A DNA stretch of 64,000 nt from Caulobacter sp031457805. GTDB taxonomy: Bacteria; Pseudomonadota; Alphaproteobacteria; Caulobacterales; Caulobacteraceae. A model generated the notes under the pieces. It saw only the letters and a program-made list of their open reading frames with translations, had not been told where the DNA came from and made no database searches. A program made the position numbers and the translations under genes. The DNA is taken from assembly GCF_031457805.1 (NCBI RefSeq), contig NZ_JAVDXI010000005.1, positions 62,001 through 126,000 on the forward strand. The letters are read 5' to 3'. Each line of letters starts with the position of its first letter. Positions within the stretch are counted from its first letter, which is position 1. Shown piece by piece: positions 59,599 to 64,000 of the stretch.

Positions 59599-60030
59599 AT
59601 GAGCGAAGACACCGAAGGCCGGCGCCCCAACCCTGTCGATCTGCATGTCGGGGGTCGAGTCCGCATGCGTCGTAAGCTGCTGGGCGTGAGCCAGGAACAA
59701 TTGGCGGACTCCCTCGGGCTGACCTTCCAACAGGTCCAGAAATACGAGCGTGGCGCCAACCGCGTGAGCGCCAGCAAGCTCTACGAAATCGCCAAGACGT
59801 TGCAGGTCCCTGTATCGTTCTTCTTCGACGGGCTCGCCGATCCCATGAGCGGCGCGGACATGGACGACGCCGGCCTGCGGGCCGAGAAGGTGGTGCAGGA
59901 ATTCCTGACAACTCCCGAAGGTCTCGAACTGGCTGAGGTTTTCCCGCGGATCGCGCGCGGTCGTGTCCGCCGGCAAGTGCTCGACCTGGTTCGGGCCATG
60001 GCTGACGAGGCCTCGATCGACGGGGTCTAG
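59599..60030 (+). CDS. XRE-family regulator, PraR/PhrR-like
   Basis: The 143-residue protein has an N-terminal Cro/CI helix-turn-helix (LLGVSQEQLADSLGLTFQQV) preceded by PNPVDLHVGGRVRMRR, matching the PraR/PhrR group that is widespread in alphaproteobacteria. In rhizobia PraR controls quorum-sensing and biofilm genes; a role in Caulobacter cannot be deduced here. The rest is helical (VPVSFFFDGLADPMSG onwards). GGAGGCGGAAG precedes the ATG. A terminator follows. Confidence 0.85.
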   Translation: MSEDTEGRRPNPVDLHVGGRVRMRRKLLGVSQEQLADSLGLTFQQVQKYERGANRVSASKLYEIAKTLQVPVSFFFDGLADPMSGADMDDAGLRAEKVVQEFLTTPEGLELAEVFPRIARGRVRRQVLDLVRAMADEASIDGV

Positions 60031-60062
60031 GACCTCCCTACGCTGAACGATACAATCCCATA

Positions 60063-60098
60063 GACGGATCTCGGCGGCTCGTCGGGGTCCGTTTTTTT
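60063..60098 (+). terminator. Rho-independent terminator after the XRE gene
   Basis: ACGGATC near 60064 pairs with GGTCCGT near 60086 around a GC-rich loop, followed by seven T (60092-60098). The stem has one G-T pair. Confidence 0.75.
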
Positions 60099-60116
60099 AC
60101 GCTCAAGCCAGCCTAG

Positions 60117-60226
60117 TCTAGAGCATTTCACGACCTGACTGCGTCAGGCCGTGAGCTCTAATCTTTTGTTTTGACGCATTTTTCTTCACGCGAACCGGAA
60201 CCACTTCGTTCGCAAAATGCTCTAGA
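60117..60226. repeat. 110-bp element with perfect 12-bp terminal inverted repeats, family E copy 2
   Basis: TCTAGAGCATTT (60117-60128) and AAATGCTCTAGA (60215-60226) are exact inverted ends. Internal ACGACCTGACTGCGTCAGGCCGT folds as a hairpin. The GAGCTCTAATCTTTTGTTTTGA joint resembles the element at 24731-24845. Confidence 0.8.
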
Positions 60227-60274
60227 GCAAAGCGATGAGCGCCGCTTTCGACGCGCTGTCGAATCCGGAAGACT

Positions 60275-60631
60275 TCATCCCGTCGGAATGTCCGATCGCG
60301 ACGCTTTCCAGATCCGCTTCGCCGTTCCGGCGGCCGCAGGCGCCAGCCCTCGCAGGTCATAGGTTCGAATGATGCGCATGCCGACTTCGCGCTCGCGTTG
60401 CCAGGCCACGGTCACGTCATGCGCCAAGCCCGCATCCAAATCCACCAACTGACCCTGTCCCGTCGGCGCGCCGCCGCCCGTCAGCATCTGCACGCGCGCG
60501 CCTTGGCTGGAAAGATCACGGATGACGCAGTCCCACGCAAAGGCGCCACAGAGAACTTTGCCGGACCTCTGTGTCTGAATGCGGACAGCCGCTCGTCGAT
60601 CATGTTCCGCGCCGGGCGCGTTCTTCGCCAT
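60275..60631 (-). CDS. PilZ-domain protein
   Basis: The 118-residue protein starts MAKNAPGAEHDRRAAVRIQT. The c-di-GMP motifs are present as DRRAAVR (R12, R13 and R17 at the RxxxR site) and VIRDLSSQGARV (D/N-x-S-x-x-G). PilZ proteins bind cyclic-di-GMP and alter a partner's activity. The C-terminal tail (KRIWKASRSDIPTG) is basic. It could be a receptor for the EAL-controlled signal in the same window, but no direct link exists. Confidence 0.85.
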   Translation of the reverse strand: MAKNAPGAEHDRRAAVRIQTQRSGKVLCGAFAWDCVIRDLSSQGARVQMLTGGGAPTGQGQLVDLDAGLAHDVTVAWQREREVGMRIIRTYDLRGLAPAAAGTAKRIWKASRSDIPTG

Positions 60632-60724
60632 GGGTGGATAAACGCACGACGCAGTTAATCGGCCGTGCAGAAGTAAGATTTTTGTAGTGAAGGTTAACGT
60701 CGCCGCGCACCCAATTTGAGGTTT

Positions 60725-60786
60725 GGTCCCTCAGGGGTCGATGACAGCCTTGTCACAACGGGAAGGATCAGGCCAAGGTCCCTCAG
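60725..60786 (+). promoter_or_regulatory. Direct and inverted repeats upstream of the glucokinase-like gene
   Basis: GGTCCCTCAG occurs twice, at 60725-60734 and 60777-60786. Between them TGACA (60742-60746) and TGTCA (60751-60755) form a small dyad. The arrangement looks like a regulator-binding region, about 60 to 120 bases before the start, but no regulator is identified. Confidence 0.35.
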
Positions 60787-60847
60787 CGACCCTTGTTATC
60801 AGAGGGGCGCGCAAGCCGGCCAAAGACGCCGGCGCGGAGGAGGCACC

Positions 60848-61825
60848 ATGGCCAAGGGATCGGTCTTGCTCGCCGATGTGAACGGTCGCGATCTCGCCTT
60901 GGCGCTCGTGCCCCCTGGGGACGCGCCTCGCACGCATCGCGAATTTACCTGCACTTCCCTGAAAGCGCTCGAGCAACACCTGATCGACGCCCTGTCCGAC
61001 AACGCAGCGGAAGAACTGATCGGCGCCGCCGTCTGCGGGGCGGGCCCTGAGATCGATGGCGCAATCGCACTGACGGCGGGCGACTTCACGGTCACCCAAG
61101 CCTGGCTGCGCGCGGTGCTGAAGACGCCACGCGTCGCTTTGTTGAACGACTTCGCCGCGTGCGCGCTTGGCGCGCCGCGCCTGGATCCGTCGGCGATGCG
61201 CCTGATCCACGACGGCAAGCCGGGTCGCAACGCCCAGATCGCGGTGATCGGACCCAACCTGGGCCTTGGCGTCGCCGGTCTGACCCCGCATCGCACAGAC
61301 GGTTGGACCCCTGTGGTCAGCGAGGGCGGCCACATCGACTTCACGCCGGGCGAGCCCCGCGAGATCCCCGTCTTCAAGGCGCTGCAGACCCGGCATGGGC
61401 GTGTGTCAGCGGAACATTTTCTTTCCCAGGCGGGCCTGGTCGACATTTACGCCGCCCTAGGCGGCGACGCGGCGGATGACGACGATCGGATCATCCAGCG
61501 CGCCCGTGCCGGAGACGCGGCCGCGCGCGAAGCGGTTTCGATCTTCAGCGCCCTGCTGGGCGCCTTCGCCGGCGACGCGGCTCTGATCTTCGCCGCGCGC
61601 GGCGGGGTCTATATCAACAGCCCGCTCATGGAACGGATCGGCGATCTTCTCGACCCTGCGGCCTTCGCGCGCCGGTTCGAGGACAAGGGCCGGATGAGCG
61701 CCTATCTGAAGGACATTCCGGTCTATCTCACCGTCGGACGCTGCACGCTGCTGGGACTATCGGGTCTCTTCACGGCAAGCGACATGCGTTACGAGGCCGC
61801 CGAGGTGAAGTTCCTCGACTGCTGA
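60848..61825 (+). CDS. Glucokinase-family protein with degenerate active-site motifs
   Basis: The 325-residue protein begins MAKGSVLLADVNGRDLALAL after an ideal GAGGAGG site and shares the whole fold with bacterial glucokinase (for example LLNDFAACALGAP, VSEGGHIDF, RVSAEHFLSQAGLVDIY, FEDKGRMSAYLKDIPVYL). N100, D101, E159 and H162 at the sugar/catalytic site remain. The first phosphate loop is DVNGRD instead of DxGGTN, the second GPNLGLG instead of GxGTGLG, and the residue matching E. coli Glu187 is R182. It may not phosphorylate glucose. Convergent with the methionine gamma-lyase gene. Confidence 0.8.
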   Translation: MAKGSVLLADVNGRDLALALVPPGDAPRTHREFTCTSLKALEQHLIDALSDNAAEELIGAAVCGAGPEIDGAIALTAGDFTVTQAWLRAVLKTPRVALLNDFAACALGAPRLDPSAMRLIHDGKPGRNAQIAVIGPNLGLGVAGLTPHRTDGWTPVVSEGGHIDFTPGEPREIPVFKALQTRHGRVSAEHFLSQAGLVDIYAALGGDAADDDDRIIQRARAGDAAAREAVSIFSALLGAFAGDAALIFAARGGVYINSPLMERIGDLLDPAAFARRFEDKGRMSAYLKDIPVYLTVGRCTLLGLSGLFTASDMRYEAAEVKFLDC

Positions 61826-61834
61826 CCTCAGACG

Positions 61835-63040
61835 TCAGGCCGGTTCTGCGACCTTCAGCGGCTCCAGCGCCGCCTCCAGGTCCGCCAGGATATCGGAGAC
61901 GTCCTCAAGGCCGACGGACAGGCGCACCATGCCCTCGCCGATGCCGGCCGCCGCACGCTCCTCGGGCGTATAGGGCGAGTGGGTCATGCTGGCCGGGTGC
62001 TGGATAAGCGTCTCGGCGTCGCCCAGCGACACGGCGCGGCGGATCAGTTCAAGCCGGTTCATCATCGCCACCCCGGCCGCGTGGCCGCCCTTCAGCTCGA
62101 ACGCGATCATGCCACCGCCCGACATCATCTGGCGCGCGGCCAGATCCCGTTGTGGAAAGCTCTGGAGGCCGGGGTAGAACACCTGCTCCACCGCCGGATG
62201 GTCCTCAAGCCAACGCGCGACCGTCTGGGCGCTCTGGCTATGGCGGCCCATCCGCAGCGACAAGGTCTTGAGCCCTCTCAGGATCAGGAAGGCGGTGAAC
62301 GGCGACATGACCGCACCGGTCATATCCTTCACGCCGCACAAGCGCACGCGGCCCATGTCTTCGATCCCGCCAGCGGCGATCCCACCGATCAGATCGCCAT
62401 GTCCGCCCAGATACTTCGTCGCCGAGTGCACCACGATGTCCGCGCCCAAAGCGAGCGGTCGCGTCAGGCACGGCGTGGCGTAGGTGTTGTCCACCACCAC
62501 CTTGGCTCCGGCGCGATGCGCGATGCGGGTGATCGCGGCGATGTCGACCAGACGCATGTTCGGATTGGCCGGGGTCTCGAAATAGACGATCCGGGTCTGG
62601 TCGGAGATGGCGGCCGCAAGCGCTTCGGGCCGTGTCATGTCGACCTGCTTCACCGTCACGCCGAAGCGGGTCAGGCCATCACGCAGAAAGGCGAAGGTGC
62701 AGCCATAAAGGGTCTGGTCGGTGATCACCTCGTCGCCCGCGCGCAGAAAGCTCCACAGCGTGGCGGTGATGGCGCCCATGCCCGAAGCCGTGGCGACCGC
62801 CGCCTCGGCGCCTTCCAGGCTGGCGAGGCGACGCTCCAGAAGGTCCGTCGTGGGGTTTGAGATGCGCGAGTAGAAGTGCCCCTCGCGGGTCCCGGCGAAC
62901 ATCTCGCCGCCCGCCTCGGCGCTCTCAAAAGCGAAGGTCGAGGTCAGGTGCAGCGGCGGGGTCAGCGCGCCATGCTCGTCGGCGGGATCGTAGCCCGCAT
63001 GGATCGCCCGCGTGGAAAAGCCGGTCTGGTCGTCGCGCAT
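61835..63040 (-). CDS. megL: Methionine gamma-lyase-type PLP enzyme (Cys/Met metabolism family)
   Basis: The 401-residue protein starts MRDDQTGFSTRAIHAGYDPA at 63040, six bases after AGGGAG; the frame continues upstream without such a site. The PLP lysine is in VHSATKYLGGHGDLIGG. The active-site cysteine of methionine gamma-lyases is present in LYGCTFAFLRDGLTRFGVTV, which distinguishes it from most cystathionine synthases. It would split methionine into methanethiol, ammonia and 2-oxobutyrate. A divergent Lrp-type gene supports amino-acid-dependent control. Confidence 0.87.
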   Translation of the reverse strand: MRDDQTGFSTRAIHAGYDPADEHGALTPPLHLTSTFAFESAEAGGEMFAGTREGHFYSRISNPTTDLLERRLASLEGAEAAVATASGMGAITATLWSFLRAGDEVITDQTLYGCTFAFLRDGLTRFGVTVKQVDMTRPEALAAAISDQTRIVYFETPANPNMRLVDIAAITRIAHRAGAKVVVDNTYATPCLTRPLALGADIVVHSATKYLGGHGDLIGGIAAGGIEDMGRVRLCGVKDMTGAVMSPFTAFLILRGLKTLSLRMGRHSQSAQTVARWLEDHPAVEQVFYPGLQSFPQRDLAARQMMSGGGMIAFELKGGHAAGVAMMNRLELIRRAVSLGDAETLIQHPASMTHSPYTPEERAAAGIGEGMVRLSVGLEDVSDILADLEAALEPLKVAEPA

Positions 63041-63145
63041 GTGCTGCTCCCTTTGACGCCACTTTGGCGCCGAGAGAGGCACATGGAATTGCAAAGTCTG
63101 CTATCCTAAGCATCCATTTTGGCAGATCCTGCTCAGGAACGACGT

Positions 63146-63604
63146 ATGGACACCAAAGATCGTCAGATTATCCGTGAACTGCAGAAGGATGGCCGGCTGA
63201 CCAACCAAGAACTCGCCGAGCGGGTGAACCTGTCGCCCTCCCCCTGCCTGCGGCGCGTGCGCAATCTCGAGGCCGAGGGCGTGATCACCGGCTATACGGC
63301 GCTGGTGGACCAGAAGGCCTATGGCCTGCCCATCACGGTCTTTGTCCGCGTTCGGCTGGACCGCCATGGCCAGGATCTGATCAAGGGGTTCGAAGACGCC
63401 GTAGCGCGTATCGACCAGATCCTCGACTGCTTTCTGCTGGCGGGCGGCGACGACTACCTGTTGCGCGTGATCGTCGACAGCTTGGAGGCCTATGAGGACT
63501 TCATGCGCCGCAAGCTGCACGCCATCCCGGGCATCGCCTCGATCGACACCAGTTTCGCCTACGGGGTGGTCAAGCAGACCCGTGTGTTTCCTGTGGCGGG
63601 CTGA
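63146..63604 (+). CDS. Lrp/AsnC-family regulator, probably of the divergent methionine gamma-lyase gene
   Basis: The 152-residue protein has an N-terminal helix-turn-helix (LTNQELAERVNLSPSPCLRR) and a C-terminal RAM ligand domain (QILDCFLLAGGDDYLLRVIV). The ATG at 63146 has AGGAACG upstream; the frame extends nine codons to 63119 without one. Divergence from megL across about 100 bases is the standard MdeR/MdeA-like arrangement, in which the regulator senses an amino acid. The gap has imperfect repeats around TTGCAAAGTCTGC and CATTTTGGCAGA. Confidence 0.9.
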   Translation: MDTKDRQIIRELQKDGRLTNQELAERVNLSPSPCLRRVRNLEAEGVITGYTALVDQKAYGLPITVFVRVRLDRHGQDLIKGFEDAVARIDQILDCFLLAGGDDYLLRVIVDSLEAYEDFMRRKLHAIPGIASIDTSFAYGVVKQTRVFPVAG

Positions 63605-63666
63605 AACGCCCGCCTCACGGGAACGTCAATCCAAGCCTTACCTTCAGGCGATACGATGGTTGCGCG

Positions 63667-64000
63667 ATGATCGACAAAGCGCCGCCCCAGCCCAGCCCCC
63701 CCATGGCCACGTCCCCCAGCGTCACGACGGCGCTGAAGCACGCGCCGCTGGGCATCGCCATCTTCGACAATCAGATGCGCTATCTGGCGGCGTCGAGCCG
63801 GTATCTGACCGACCAGGACATGGCGCCAGACCTGCCGTTGATCGGCCGCCTCCACTACGACGTCTTTCCCGAAGTGCCGCAAAAGTGGCGGGACCTGCAC
63901 GCCCGGGTTCTCGCCGAGGGCGTCGAGTTGCGCCACGACGGCGACCCTTATGTCGATCGTCACGGACGCACCGAGTGGATCCGTTGGTCGATGGCGCCTT
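63667..64000 (+). CDS. PAS-domain signalling protein, N-terminal part (cut by window end)
   Basis: The frame starts at ATG 63667 and is open to the last base: MIDKAPPQPSPPMATSPSVT, then HAPLGIAIFDNQMRYLAASS, GRLHYDVFPEVPQKWRDLHA and HGRTEWIRWSMAP. This is a PAS fold of the type preceding GGDEF or histidine-kinase domains in Caulobacter. The output domain is outside the window. Confidence 0.75.
   Translation, partial: MIDKAPPQPSPPMATSPSVTTALKHAPLGIAIFDNQMRYLAASSRYLTDQDMAPDLPLIGRLHYDVFPEVPQKWRDLHARVLAEGVELRHDGDPYVDRHGRTEWIRWSMAP

Noticed and set aside
1..64000. CRISPR arrays, tRNA or rRNA genes, prophage or integrase genes
   Set aside because: I looked for regular spaced repeats, conserved rRNA segments and recombinase motifs and found none; a tRNA scan would confirm.

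Overview
The window is a GC-rich, gene-dense stretch of an alphaproteobacterial chromosome and reads as Caulobacter (C. vibrioides/crescentus or a close relative). The reasons are four TonB-dependent receptors in 64 kb, adjacent TPR-sulfotransferase and dipeptidase genes, EAL, PilZ, CBS-kinase and CHASE3-chemoreceptor signalling proteins, a PraR/PhrR-like XRE regulator, and several families of short palindromic repeats between genes. Species assignment is inference. I saw no rRNA, tRNA, CRISPR array, transposase or prophage.

Layout. 1-5 kb: the tail of a double HxlR regulator, a DgcA-type epimerase, small conserved genes, a MocR regulator with a palindromic operator, and a TetR gene divergent from an RND efflux pair (5.1-9.3 kb). 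9.4-12.9 kb: a CrtI/PYROXD2-like flavoprotein, a Rieske oxygenase and a BetI-like TetR regulator, headed by a perfect 14-bp palindrome. 13-20.5 kb, minus strand: a TPR-sulfotransferase, a TonB receptor, an amino acid permease and a COG1228 amidohydrolase, probably for peptide uptake and breakdown.

20.5-37.8 kb is a polyamine catabolic locus. Twelve minus-strand genes encode a PotFGHI-like ABC importer, two gamma-glutamylpolyamine-synthetase-like ligases, PuuB-like oxidase, two aldehyde dehydrogenases, PuuD-like hydrolase and two class III aminotransferases. A GntR/FCD regulator and a divergent BauA-like aminotransferase sit at its head. Two matching GATC-centred palindromes there look like the GntR operators.

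39-47.7 kb: a CHASE3 chemoreceptor is followed by two paralogous 840-residue TonB receptors whose upstream regions are also duplicated. The chemoreceptor and both receptors share a 15-bp inverted repeat with the core GACA-N3-TGTCGC, so they may form one sense-and-import regulon. An EAL phosphodiesterase follows.

47.6-54.2 kb: a MarR-GNAT fusion, a secreted PL1 pectate lyase, aroC, a single-domain response regulator, a small lipoprotein, and a queuosine set queC-queE-queD in which QueD lacks its usual catalytic cysteine. 54.7-64 kb: a fourth TonB receptor, a CBS/histidine-kinase-like/receiver protein without a phosphoacceptor histidine, the XRE regulator, a PilZ protein, a glucokinase homologue with eroded active-site motifs, methionine gamma-lyase with a divergent Lrp regulator, and the start of a PAS protein cut by the window end.
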